Source of the DNA: Actinacidiphila bryophytorum
Lineage (GTDB): Bacteria; Actinomycetota; Actinomycetes; Streptomycetales; Streptomycetaceae
DNA length: 64,000 bases
NCBI RefSeq assembly: GCF_016916835.1
Contig: NZ_JAFFIX010000021.1
Coordinates: 62,001 to 126,000, forward strand
Reading direction: 5' to 3'
The notes under the pieces are model-generated. The model was not told the origin of the DNA. It was given only the letters and a program-made list of their open reading frames with translations, and searched no databases. The position numbers and the translations under genes are program-made. Shown piece after piece: positions 24,263 to 32,264 of this stretch. Positions within the stretch are counted from its first letter, which is position 1. The number at the start of each line of letters is the position of its first letter.

Positions 24263-25019
24263 CGCGACCGTTCGACTTGCCGACCCAGGCGTCCACGTCG
24301 TAGCCGTAGCGCTCCCAGTAGCCGGTCTCGACGTCCTTGGTGACGGTGATGCCGGACAGCCATTTCGCGGACTTGTAGAAGTACATGGGCGCCGCGTAGA
24401 GCCGGACGGGGCCGCCGTGGGCGGCGGTGACCGGCTTGTCGTTCATGGTGAGCGCGACGAGGATGTCGGCGCGGCGGGCCTGGTCGAGGGTCAGGCTCTC
24501 GGTGTAGACGCCGTCGAAGCAGGTGAAGTGGACGGCGGTGCCGCCCGAGCGCACCCCCGCGGCGTCCAGCAGCGTGGACAGCCGCACCCCGGAGAAGGCG
24601 GTCTTCGGCACCCGCCAGCCGGTGACGCACTGGACGTCGCGCACCAGTCGGGTCTGCGGCAGGGCGCGCAGGTCGGCGAGCCGGTAGCCGGCGGGCCTGT
24701 CGACCAGGCCGCCGACGGTCAGCTTGTAGTCGCTCTCGCCGCGGTGCGGGATGGAGTTGGACACGGAGTAGAAGCGGAATCCGCCGCCGCCCGGCAGCAG
24801 TCCGGTGACCCCGGTGGGGTCCTTCGCGCTGACCGAGGCGAGGACGCTGTCCAACTTGTCCTGGACGGTGCCGCCGACGCCCACGCCGACCGCGCCGAGC
24901 CCGAGCATGCCCAGGACGACGCGCCGCCCCACGGGGGTGCCGCGGCCCTCTTCCGAGGGCTTCTGCTGTGCTGCGGGCGGTTCTTCCGGTGCCCTCACCG
25001 GCGGCGTGCGGTCGTCCAT
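24243..25019 (-). CDS. molybdopterin-dependent oxidoreductase (sulfite-oxidase/YedY fold)
   Basis: A 258-residue protein. A short leader with GRRVVLGMLGLGAVGVGVGG looks like a twin-arginine signal or anchor. The sulfite-oxidase-type fold follows: VGGLVDRPAGYRLADLRALP, the Mo-ligand cysteine in DVQCVTGW, FTCFDGVYTESL and HGGPVRLYAAPMYFYKSAKWL. It should act outside the membrane as a reductase or oxidase, with electrons passing through the overlapping cytochrome gene. The substrate is unknown; methionine-sulfoxide repair, as for MsrP, is one possibility. Confidence 0.87.
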   Translation of the reverse strand: MDDRTPPVRAPEEPPAAQQKPSEEGRGTPVGRRVVLGMLGLGAVGVGVGGTVQDKLDSVLASVSAKDPTGVTGLLPGGGGFRFYSVSNSIPHRGESDYKLTVGGLVDRPAGYRLADLRALPQTRLVRDVQCVTGWRVPKTAFSGVRLSTLLDAAGVRSGGTAVHFTCFDGVYTESLTLDQARRADILVALTMNDKPVTAAHGGPVRLYAAPMYFYKSAKWLSGITVTKDVETGYWERYGYDVDAWVGKSNGRGDDPTS

Positions 25020-25071
25020 GCCTCGATTCGAGCACGCGAGGCGCCGTCTGGCCAGGGCTGCTTCCGCGGCG

Positions 25072-25902
25072 TCAGAATTCCGTCACATCCGCGGTGTCCG
25101 CGCGGGCCTCTTCCACGGCGGCGAGCAGTCCCGCCAGGGCCTCGCCGAAGGCGGCGGGGCGCTCCAGGTTGGGCAGGTGCCCCGCGCCGTCGATGACGGC
25201 GAGCCGCGCGCCGGGGATGCGCCGGTGCAGGTACTCGGCGTCGGCGACGGGCGTGAAGACGTCGTCGCTGCCGACGACGACCAGGGTGGGGACGGCGATG
25301 CCCGGCAGCGTCGGGGTGTAGTCGGGGCGCTCCGCCCGGCCGCGCAGCGCGGCTGCGGCGCCCTCGGGCGAGGCGGCCAGCATCATGCCGAGCACGTGCG
25401 CTGCCACGTCGGGCAGGTCCGCGACCGTCGCGGGCGACACCATCGAGTCCAGCACCTCGTGGGCGTAGTCGGACATGCCGTCGCGCAGCAACTGGTCGGC
25501 CCGCTCGTTGCGTTCCTTTTTGCCGTGCTCGGTCTCGCCCTGCGCGAAGGTGTCGGCAAGGACGAGGCCTGCGACCCGCTCGGGGAAGAGCCGGTGGAAT
25601 TCCAGCACGATCTGACCGCCCATCGACAGCCCGCACAGCACGGCCCGCCGCTCGCCGAGGTGGTCGAGCAGCCCCGCGAGGTCCTCGGCGAAGGTGCTCA
25701 GCGGTGTCACGCCGGGGACGACCTGGGTGCCGCCGTAGCCGCGCAGGTCGGGGGTGACGACCCGGTGGCCGGGTGCCGCGTCCTGCTGGGGGCGCCACAT
25801 GGTGCGGTCGAAGGGGTGGCCGTGGACCAGCAGCAGGGCGGTGCCGCCGCTCCCCGTGTCGTCGTAGGCCATGCTGATGCCGTTGATGAATGCGCTGCTC
25901 AC
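25072..25902 (-). CDS. alpha/beta hydrolase
   Basis: A 276-residue alpha/beta hydrolase close in pattern to 3-oxoadipate enol-lactonase-like and epoxide-hydrolase-like proteins. It has LLLVHGHPFDRTMW, DLRGYGGTQ, the nucleophile elbow CGLSMGGQ, the acid-bearing VVVGSDDVFTP and the final DGAGHLPNLERP. It is divergent from the MocR regulator with a shared 138-base region, so it is a likely target of that regulator. The reaction is unknown. Confidence 0.86.
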   Translation of the reverse strand: MSSAFINGISMAYDDTGSGGTALLLVHGHPFDRTMWRPQQDAAPGHRVVTPDLRGYGGTQVVPGVTPLSTFAEDLAGLLDHLGERRAVLCGLSMGGQIVLEFHRLFPERVAGLVLADTFAQGETEHGKKERNERADQLLRDGMSDYAHEVLDSMVSPATVADLPDVAAHVLGMMLAASPEGAAAALRGRAERPDYTPTLPGIAVPTLVVVGSDDVFTPVADAEYLHRRIPGARLAVIDGAGHLPNLERPAAFGEALAGLLAAVEEARADTADVTEF

Positions 25903-25935
25903 CTGGGTTTTTCCCCTCTCCGGGCCGATGGTTCG

Positions 25936-25965
25936 ATGCTAGGCACGGGGTATTTGCGAGGGCAA
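25936..25965 (-). promoter_or_regulatory. promoter of the alpha/beta hydrolase gene
   Basis: On the minus strand TTGCCC (25965-25960) and TAGCAT (25941-25936) are 18 bases apart, matching the housekeeping sigma consensus. The start site would be near 25929, giving a leader of about 27 bases before the ATG at 25902. Confidence 0.5.
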
Positions 25966-25981
25966 TGATCTGATTTGATCT
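25966..25981. promoter_or_regulatory. candidate MocR operator, direct repeat TGATCT
   Basis: TGATCT occurs at 25966-25971 and 25976-25981, ten bases apart (one helical turn) on the same face. It abuts the -35 box of the hydrolase promoter and lies just upstream of TAATAC (25987-25992), a possible -10 box for the MocR gene. MocR/PdxR regulators usually bind direct repeats, so autoregulation and control of the hydrolase are plausible. Confidence 0.5.
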
Positions 25982-26040
25982 CGGTGTAATACGGTGGCGC
26001 GGGACGGGTCTGACATGGGCCTCGGAGCGGGGGTGCGGGC

Positions 26041-27384
26041 ATGGTGCGGGACTTCCGTCGGGCGGCGGACGCGGTGGCGGCGCAGATCGCCGCGGGACGG
26101 CTGCGGCCGGGCGACCGGCTGCCGACGCAGCGGGCGTTCGCACGGCGGCACGGCATCGCCGAGTCGACGGCGAGCCGGGTCTACGCCGAACTCGCCCGCC
26201 GCGGCCTGGTCACCGGCGAGGTGGGCCGCGGCACGTTCGTACGCGCGGCGGGGCCGGCCGCGGACCCCGCACTGGCGGAACCCGCGGCGGCCCGGGTGGA
26301 CCTGGAGCTGAACTACCCCGTCTCCGCGGGCCAGTCGGAGCTGCTGGCGGCGGGACTGGCCCGGCTGGCGCGGCCCGACGTGCTGGCCGCCGCCCTGCGT
26401 CCGTCGGGCGCCGCGGGCACACCTGCCGCGCGTGCTGCGGTCGCCGGGCTGCTGGCACGGCCGGGCTGGTCGCCCGACCCCGACGCGGTGCTTTTCGCGG
26501 GGAACGGCAGGCAGGCCATCGCCGCCGCGCTGGCCGCGCTGGTCAGGCCCGGCGGCCGGGTCGGTGTGGAGGCGCTGACCTATCCGGTGGTGAAGGCGGT
26601 CGCGGCACGGCTCGGCATCACGCTGGTGCCGCTGGAGTGCGACGGTGAGGGCCTGCTGCCCGGCGCGCTGGCCGCGGCCCACCGGGCCTCGCCGCTGGGC
26701 GCGGTCTACGTCCAGCCGACGCTGCACAACCCGCTGGGCACCACGATGCAGGACCGGCGCAGGGCCGAACTGGCCGCGGCATTGCGGGAGACGCGGCTGA
26801 CCGCCGTCGAGGACGCGGTCTGGTCCTTCCTGCGCGAGGACGCGCCGCCGCCGCTCGCGGCCTACGCACCGGAGCGGGTGGTCCTGGCGGACAGCACCTC
26901 CAAGCGGCTCGCGCCCGGTCTGACGGTGGGCTTCGCCGTCGCCCCGCCAGGGCTGCGCGCCCCGGTGAGCGCGGCGCTGCGCTCGGGCGGCTGGGCCGCG
27001 GCCGGTTACGCCCTCGCCGCGGTGACCGGCTGGCTGTCCGACGGGTCCGCGACGACGATCGCCGCCGCCCGGCGGTCCGACGCGCGCCACAGGCAGCAGA
27101 TCGCGGCGGACGCCCTGGCGGGCCTTGCGACGGGGTCCGGACCTGGTTCGTACTTCTGCTGGTGGGAGCTGCCGGCCCCGTGGCGCGCCGACACCTTCGT
27201 CGCCGCGGCGGCCCGGCACGGCATCGCGGTCACCCCGGCGGCGTCCTTCGTCGTGGGGCCGCACCGCACGCCGGCGGCGGTGCGGCTGGGGCTCGCCTCT
27301 CCCCCGCCGGAGGTGCTGCGCCGGGCGCTGACGACGCTGGCGGACCTGGCGCGGACCGGCCCCGACGATGTCGCGCCGGAGTAA
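26041..27384 (+). CDS. MocR/PdxR-type regulator (GntR helix fused to aminotransferase domain)
   Basis: A 447-residue fusion. The N-terminal GntR winged helix has AGRLRPGDRLPTQRAFARRH and STASRVYAELARRGLVTGE, then GRGTFV. A linker precedes a fold-type I aminotransferase-like domain with QPTLHNPLGTTM, VEDAVWSFL and the PLP lysine in ADSTSKRLAPGL. These proteins sense PLP or an amino-acid aldimine and control vitamin B6, amino-acid or polyamine genes. No pdxS/pdxT is adjacent; the divergent hydrolase is the only visible target. ATG at 26041 has a purine-rich site upstream. Confidence 0.92.
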   Translation: MVRDFRRAADAVAAQIAAGRLRPGDRLPTQRAFARRHGIAESTASRVYAELARRGLVTGEVGRGTFVRAAGPAADPALAEPAAARVDLELNYPVSAGQSELLAAGLARLARPDVLAAALRPSGAAGTPAARAAVAGLLARPGWSPDPDAVLFAGNGRQAIAAALAALVRPGGRVGVEALTYPVVKAVAARLGITLVPLECDGEGLLPGALAAAHRASPLGAVYVQPTLHNPLGTTMQDRRRAELAAALRETRLTAVEDAVWSFLREDAPPPLAAYAPERVVLADSTSKRLAPGLTVGFAVAPPGLRAPVSAALRSGGWAAAGYALAAVTGWLSDGSATTIAAARRSDARHRQQIAADALAGLATGSGPGSYFCWWELPAPWRADTFVAAAARHGIAVTPAASFVVGPHRTPAAVRLGLASPPPEVLRRALTTLADLARTGPDDVAPE

Positions 27385-27526
27385 GGATCCCGCCGGTCGG
27401 CGGTGCGGCCGGCCGCCCGCCGGATTCCGGATCGGCCAGGAGCTGAGCGGAAAGCGCTGGTCAAAGCCACCTGTCGCGACGAGTTGCGGGATTCCCCACA
27501 TCGGGTGACGCTGATATCGCATCACG

Positions 27527-27546
27527 GAGTGCTGTAGCAGTCACTC
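27527..27546. promoter_or_regulatory. inverted repeat upstream of anti-sigma-type gene
   Basis: GAGTGCTG and CAG-T-CACTC pair around a TAG centre, a dyad with one bulge, about 95 bases before the gene at 27639. Possible operator; no consensus promoter was recognised beside it. Confidence 0.3.
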
Positions 27547-27638
27547 TACGCAGTTTCGCTCAGGTGTTCCCATCGGAGCGGCGAAAGACCGGACCCCGCG
27601 AAGCGGAGCACGGCCCAGCCGCGGAGGGAGTCGCAGCC

Positions 27639-28178
27639 GTGATCATGCAAGCCGACCAGACCGACAGGACCGACCCGACCCACCGAACCGAACGCGAGTG
27701 CACCCTGGAACTGGAGGCGCACCCGTACCGGATCCAGCAGATCCGCCGCATCGTGTCCGCGCAGCTGCGCTACTGGCGGCTCGATCCGCTGATCGAGCCC
27801 GCGTCGAGTGCCACCAGCGAACTGCTGGCGAACGTGCACCGGCACGCCAAGCCCGACAAGAAGTGCGGTGTACGGCTGACCCTCGCCGACGACCGCCTCA
27901 CCGTGGCCGTCTCCGACCACGACCCGCGGCTGCCGCAGCTGCGGCCGGTCGAGCCGATGGCCACCACAGGACGCGGCCTGACGATGGTCGAGGCGATGAG
28001 CGACAGCTGGGGCACGGACCTGCTCCCCGAGGACGCGGGCAAGGTCGTGTGGTTCGTCCTGCGCACCCCGCTCGCCGTGCCGACCCTGGTGCCGCTGAAG
28101 ACCTCCGTGCCGTTCGAGCGCGCACTGCCAGAGCCCGAGCCGCTGCCCGAGGCGGTCGCCGTCGCCGCCGCGGCCTGA
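27639..28178 (+). CDS. anti-sigma-factor-type ATP-binding protein (RsbW/HATPase_c)
   Basis: A 179-residue protein. A GHKL ATPase fold has the N-box PASSATSELLANVHRHA, the D-box VAVSDHDPRLP and the glycine-rich GRGLTMVEAMSDSWGT, then GKVVWFVL. Small proteins of this kind in Streptomyces act as anti-sigma kinases or antagonists in partner-switching. No cognate sigma factor or STAS anti-anti-sigma protein is adjacent. The GTG at 27639 has GGAGGGAG eight bases upstream. The C-terminal 30 residues are Pro/Glu/Ala-rich. Confidence 0.86.
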   Translation: MIMQADQTDRTDPTHRTERECTLELEAHPYRIQQIRRIVSAQLRYWRLDPLIEPASSATSELLANVHRHAKPDKKCGVRLTLADDRLTVAVSDHDPRLPQLRPVEPMATTGRGLTMVEAMSDSWGTDLLPEDAGKVVWFVLRTPLAVPTLVPLKTSVPFERALPEPEPLPEAVAVAAAA

Positions 28179-28234
28179 CCGCCGGCGCCCGGTGCACCCG
28201 GTGAACGCGCCGACGCATCCGCAGGCACCCTGCC

Positions 28235-28274
28235 GGCCGGGCGCCGCCTCCCCACCAGGAGGCGGCGCCCGGCC
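28235..28274. terminator. bidirectional terminator between anti-sigma and permease genes
   Basis: A perfect 17-bp stem, GGCCGGGCGCCGCCTCC with GGAGGCGGCGCCCGGCC, and a six-base loop (CCACCA), placed between the stops of two convergent genes. Confidence 0.82.
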
Positions 28275-28292
28275 CACGTGTGCGGCGGCACG

Positions 28293-30920
28293 TCACTCGG
28301 TGGCGATGGCCCGCAGGATGTCCAGCCGCGCCGCCCGCCGGGCCGGGCGCCAGCCCGCGAGCATCCCGGCGGCCACACCCACCAGCAGCACCACGGCCAG
28401 CGGCAGCGGCGGGACCGCGAAGGCGCCGGTGCCCGACCCGTCGGTGGCCTTGACCAGCGCCCAGCCCAGGAAGGTGCCCAGGCCCAGCCCGCCCGCGGTG
28501 CCGAAGGCGGCCACCACGACCGACTCCCAGCGCACCATCGCCCGCAGCTGGCCGCGGGTCTGCCCGACCGCGCGCAACAGGCCCAGCTCCCGGGTGCGTT
28601 CGTGCACCGCGAGGGTGAGGGTGTTGGCGATGCCCAGCAAGGCGATCAGCACGGCGAGCGCCAGCAGCGCGTAGATCAGGGTCAGGAAGGTGTCGATGCC
28701 CGCGGCGGACGACGTGGCGTACTCGCTCTTGGTCTGCACGTCCGGCGACCCGAAGGCGGTGACCGCCTCGGTGACCGCCGCCTTGCCCTGTGCCGTGGAG
28801 ACCCCGTCGCGGAAGTCGATGGCGACGAGCGTGTCCTTGTCCTGGACCCGGTGCGGCTCCCATGCCGCGCGGCTGATCAGGTAGTTGCCGGCAAGGCCCG
28901 CCTGGTCGTAGACCGCGCCGACGGTGAAATCGACGCGCGTGCCGTCGGCGAAGGTCAGCGGGACCCTGCTGCCCGCGGCCAGGCCGCGCTTGTCGGCCTC
29001 GTCCTTGGCCACCGCGATCTGCGTGGTGCCCAGGTGCGCGAGCGAGCCCTGCACCTTGCCCAGGTCCAGCAGCCTGGACAGCGCCGCCGGGTCGGTCACC
29101 GTGAGCCTGCGGCCCGCCCCGTCCACCTCGGCGACGCCGACACCGAGGCCGACCGAGTCCTGGACCTCGGGCAGCTCGGCCACCGTGGTGGCCAGCTGCG
29201 GGCTCAGGCCCGCGCCGCCCGCCCCGTAGACCTGGGCGCTGATGGCGACGTCGCCGGCGAAGGAGCGGTCCACCGTCTGGTTCAGCGTCGCCTTCATCGA
29301 CGCGCCGAGTACGGTGAAGACCGACACGACGGCCACGCCGATCATCAGCGCGGTCGCGGTGGCCGCGGTCCGCTTGGGGCTGCGCAGCGCGTTACGGCGG
29401 GCCAGCGACCCGGTCACCCCGCGCAGCCGGCCGACCGGCGCGCCCAGCACCCGTACCGCCACCGACGACGCGACCGGGCCGAGCACCACGAAGGCGGCCA
29501 GCGTCAGGACTGCGCCGAGCGCGGTGAGCGGCAGGTTGGGGCCTGCCGCGGCCCCGCCGACGGTCATGGCGACGCCCGCGACGGCGGTGCACAGGCCGAT
29601 GGCGGCGCGGCGCCGGGAGCCGCCCGAGGTGTCGGTGGCGCTCTCCCGCAGCGCGGCGACCGGCGCGGTCCGCCCGGCGCGCACGGCCGGCGAGGCCGCG
29701 GACCCGAGGCAGACCAGCAGGCCCACGGCCAGCGGAACCGCCAGGGCCAGGACGTGGATCTGCAGCGCGCCCTTGGGGAAGGGGAAGCCGACCGCGGGGA
29801 AGAGCGCCTGCAGGCCTGCCGCGATGCCGATGCCGCCGAGCAGCCCTGCGGCGGTGGCGAGCACCGCGACCGCGGCGGCCTCGGCCATGGTCGAGCCGAG
29901 CACCTGGCGGCGGGTCGCGCCGAGAGCCCGCAGCAGGGCGTTCTCCCTGGTGCGCTGGGCCACGACGATCGCGAAGGTGTTGTGGATGCTGAAGGTGGCC
30001 ACCAGCAGGGCGATGCCCGCGAAGACGGTCAGCAGGGTGGTGAAGATGTCGAGGAAGGCGCCGGAGGTGCTCTCCTGCGTCTCGTCGCTCGCCTGGGTTC
30101 CGGTGATGGCCTCGTAGTGCGCGGGCAGCACCTTGGCGACCCGCTCGGTGAGCTGCTGCTGGCTGATCCCGGGACCCGCCCTGACCTTGATGGTGGTGGC
30201 CTCGCCCGGCTTGGGCATCAGGTAGCGCTCGGCGTCCGCCCTGGTCATGCCCGCGTAGGTGGTCTGGCCCTCGCCGTCCTCGTTGCCGAAGGTGGCCACG
30301 CCGACGACGGTGACGTGCACCGGGTCGGGGGTGCGCAGCAGGGTGCGGTCGCCGATCTCCAGGCCGCCGCGCCTGGCCGCGTCCCGGTTGACCACGATCT
30401 CCCCCGGGGCCTTCGGCGCGTGGCCCTCGACGAGCTTGTACGGGTTCAGGCCCGGCTCGTCGATCCAGTTGCCCGCGACCGTGGGACCCCTGGTGTCCAG
30501 GGACTTGCCGTCCGCCTTGACCAGTTCGCCCGCGCCCTCGATGACGGGGGCGACCGCGGCGACGCCCGGCACCTTGCGGATCGCGTCGACCAGGCCGGTC
30601 GGCACAGGTTCGCGGGTCCCCTGGCCGGGGCCGGGTCCCGGGCCGGATGCCGTGACCTCGTCGGCACCGCGCACGACGGTGTCCGTACCGCTGTTGGCGT
30701 CGGCGAAGAGCTTGCCGAAGCTGGCCCGCAGCGTGTCGCCCATCACCATGGTGCCCGCCAGGAAGGCGACACCGAGGAAGACGGCGACGAAGGTGCCGGC
30801 GAAGCGCCGCTTGTGGGCGCGCAGTCCTGCCAGGCCGATACGCAGCGAGGCCCGGCCGGCGCCGGTGGACGCGCTGCGCGAACCCGCGGGGGTGCCGCCT
30901 GCGCGCGTGGGGCTGTTCAT
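28293..30920 (-). CDS. ABC transporter permease, FtsX/MacB-like
   Basis: An 875-residue permease with two FtsX domains. The first helix is AGTFVAVFLGVAFLAGTMVMG, then a large outside (MacB periplasmic-core-like) domain. Membrane triplets follow near 295-420, each with the RTRENALLRALGATRRQV motif. A second outside domain and a final membrane block with RTRELGLLRAVGQTRGQLR complete it. These transporters move lipoproteins or peptides, or transmit force to envelope enzymes. The frame remains open for about 285 more codons upstream, but that is the shadow of the ATPase gene. The ATG at 30920 overlaps the ATPase stop as ATGA. Confidence 0.92.
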   Translation of the reverse strand: MNSPTRAGGTPAGSRSASTGAGRASLRIGLAGLRAHKRRFAGTFVAVFLGVAFLAGTMVMGDTLRASFGKLFADANSGTDTVVRGADEVTASGPGPGPGQGTREPVPTGLVDAIRKVPGVAAVAPVIEGAGELVKADGKSLDTRGPTVAGNWIDEPGLNPYKLVEGHAPKAPGEIVVNRDAARRGGLEIGDRTLLRTPDPVHVTVVGVATFGNEDGEGQTTYAGMTRADAERYLMPKPGEATTIKVRAGPGISQQQLTERVAKVLPAHYEAITGTQASDETQESTSGAFLDIFTTLLTVFAGIALLVATFSIHNTFAIVVAQRTRENALLRALGATRRQVLGSTMAEAAAVAVLATAAGLLGGIGIAAGLQALFPAVGFPFPKGALQIHVLALAVPLAVGLLVCLGSAASPAVRAGRTAPVAALRESATDTSGGSRRRAAIGLCTAVAGVAMTVGGAAAGPNLPLTALGAVLTLAAFVVLGPVASSVAVRVLGAPVGRLRGVTGSLARRNALRSPKRTAATATALMIGVAVVSVFTVLGASMKATLNQTVDRSFAGDVAISAQVYGAGGAGLSPQLATTVAELPEVQDSVGLGVGVAEVDGAGRRLTVTDPAALSRLLDLGKVQGSLAHLGTTQIAVAKDEADKRGLAAGSRVPLTFADGTRVDFTVGAVYDQAGLAGNYLISRAAWEPHRVQDKDTLVAIDFRDGVSTAQGKAAVTEAVTAFGSPDVQTKSEYATSSAAGIDTFLTLIYALLALAVLIALLGIANTLTLAVHERTRELGLLRAVGQTRGQLRAMVRWESVVVAAFGTAGGLGLGTFLGWALVKATDGSGTGAFAVPPLPLAVVLLVGVAAGMLAGWRPARRAARLDILRAIATE

Positions 30921-31741
30921 GAGGACGTGCCTCCCCCGCCGGCCGGGCGGCCGTCGAAGGCCTTCGTGTCGAAGGCCTTCATCCGGTCGAGGACGCGGCC
31001 CGCGGTGGGCGCGGTCATCATGTCGACAAGTCGCCCGTCTGCGAGGAAGACCACCTCGTCGGCGTGGGCGGCCGCGACCGGGTCGTGGGTGACCATGACG
31101 ACGGTGCGGCCCATGTCGTGCACCGCCCGGCCGAGCAGGGCGAGGACCTCGCCGCCCGAGCGCGAGTCGAGGTTGCCGGTCGGCTCGTCGGCGAAGACCA
31201 CCTCGGGGCGGCCGGCCAGCGCCCTGGCCACCGCGACCCGCTGCTGCTGGCCGCCGGACAGCTCGCTCGGGCGGTGCCGCAGCCGGTCGCGCAGCCCGAC
31301 GACGTCGATCAGCGCGTCGATCCACTCGGCGTCCGGGCGCCGCCCCGCGAGGTCCAGCGGCAGCGTGACGTTCTCCGCGACGGTCAGCGTCGGGACCAGG
31401 TTGAAGGCCTGGAAGACGAAGCCGATCCGCTCCCTGCGCAGCAAGGTCAGCTGCCGGTCGCCCAGCGTGCCCAGCTCGGTGCCGCCGATCCAGGCCGACC
31501 CCGAACTGAGCGAGTCCAGTCCCGCGGCGCAGTGCATCAGCGTGGACTTGCCGGACCCGGACGGGCCCATGATCGCGGTGAAGCGCCCGGCGGGGAAGCC
31601 GACGGTCACCCCGTCCAGCGCCCGTACGGCAGCGTCGCCCGTGCCGTAGACCTTGGCCGCGTCCACGACCCGGGCCGCGGTGCCGTCCTCGGCGCCCGCG
31701 GCCGGGCCGGGACCGGTGTGGCGTGCCGTCAGCCCGCTCAC
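30917..31741 (-). CDS. ABC transporter ATP-binding protein
   Basis: A 274-residue LolD/MacB-type ATPase with Walker A GPSGSGKST, Q-loop VFQAFNLVPTLTVAEN, signature LSGGQQQR, Walker B VVFADEPTGNLDS and the His-loop MVTHDP. It drives the permease encoded next. The GTG start overlaps the stop of the SHOCT gene (GTGA), and its stop overlaps the permease start, so three genes are translationally coupled. An extra C-terminal tail of about 30 residues (MKAFDTKAFDGRPAGGGG) is of unknown use. Confidence 0.95.
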   Translation of the reverse strand: MSGLTARHTGPGPAAGAEDGTAARVVDAAKVYGTGDAAVRALDGVTVGFPAGRFTAIMGPSGSGKSTLMHCAAGLDSLSSGSAWIGGTELGTLGDRQLTLLRRERIGFVFQAFNLVPTLTVAENVTLPLDLAGRRPDAEWIDALIDVVGLRDRLRHRPSELSGGQQQRVAVARALAGRPEVVFADEPTGNLDSRSGGEVLALLGRAVHDMGRTVVMVTHDPVAAAHADEVVFLADGRLVDMMTAPTAGRVLDRMKAFDTKAFDGRPAGGGGTSS

Positions 31742-32049
31742 TGCGCACCGCCCTTGGGGCCGCGGGAGCCGCGCGGGTCACGCGCGAAGTGCTCTTCGAG
31801 CACCGACATCCGCCGCCAGTACTCCTCCTCGTCGATCTCGCCGGAGGCGAACCGCCGTCCGAGCACCGCCATCGGGCTGTGCTCGGCGGTCGCCGCCGGC
31901 CTGGACTGCTGCCACGGTGCGCCGCGCCCGCGCCACACCGTGCGGCGCAGCACGGTGATCACGGCGGCCACCGCGAACACCCAGATCAGCGGGAAGAGCA
32001 GGATCCACGGGCCGGGGCCGCCCCCGTCGTGCCAGGCCAGGGTGTTCAT
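31738..32049 (-). CDS. small membrane protein with SHOCT domain
   Basis: A 103-residue protein. One helix (WILLFPLIWVFAVAAVITVL) is followed by a basic segment and a C-terminal SHOCT motif, LGRRFASGEIDEEEYWRRM, a short helical oligomerisation module. The ATG at 32049 has GAGGAG nine bases upstream; an ATG three codons earlier overlaps that site. It is the first gene of the ABC operon and overlaps the ATPase gene, suggesting an accessory role in the transporter. Confidence 0.8.
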   Translation of the reverse strand: MNTLAWHDGGGPGPWILLFPLIWVFAVAAVITVLRRTVWRGRGAPWQQSRPAATAEHSPMAVLGRRFASGEIDEEEYWRRMSVLEEHFARDPRGSRGPKGGAQ

Positions 32050-32220
32050 GGTCGTCATCTCCTCGGTCGTGCCGGCTTCTCCCGACACCACCGAGCCTGG
32101 CTTTTCCCGCCGCTGAAATCGTCGTACGGCCAGCGGCACCGCGGCTGCTCCCGGCGGAGTACGCACGGGCCGCCCGCAAGTGCGCGGCGCTCCCCCGCTG
32201 CCCGCAGGACCGCGGAGCAG

Positions 32221-32264
32221 CCGCCGCTTCCCGCGGGCTCAACCGCCGCTTCCCGCGGGCTCAG
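32221..32264. repeat. 22-bp tandem duplication at the ROK gene stop
   Basis: CCGCCGCTTCCCGCGGGCTCA followed by one variable base occurs twice in tandem (32221-32242 and 32243-32264). Each unit carries TCA, the reverse complement of TGA. The second unit's TCA is the actual stop codon of the ROK gene (32261-32263). Each unit also holds the palindrome CCCGCGGG. Confidence 0.7.

Noticed and set aside
28278-31649. 1123-codon plus-strand open frame over the ABC operon
   Set aside because: Antisense shadow of the permease and ATPase genes; no family features.
30921-31781. N-terminal extension that would make the permease 1162 residues
   Set aside because: This part is the out-of-frame image of the ATPase gene. 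The ATG at 30920 overlaps the ATPase stop as ATGA and begins the true permease.
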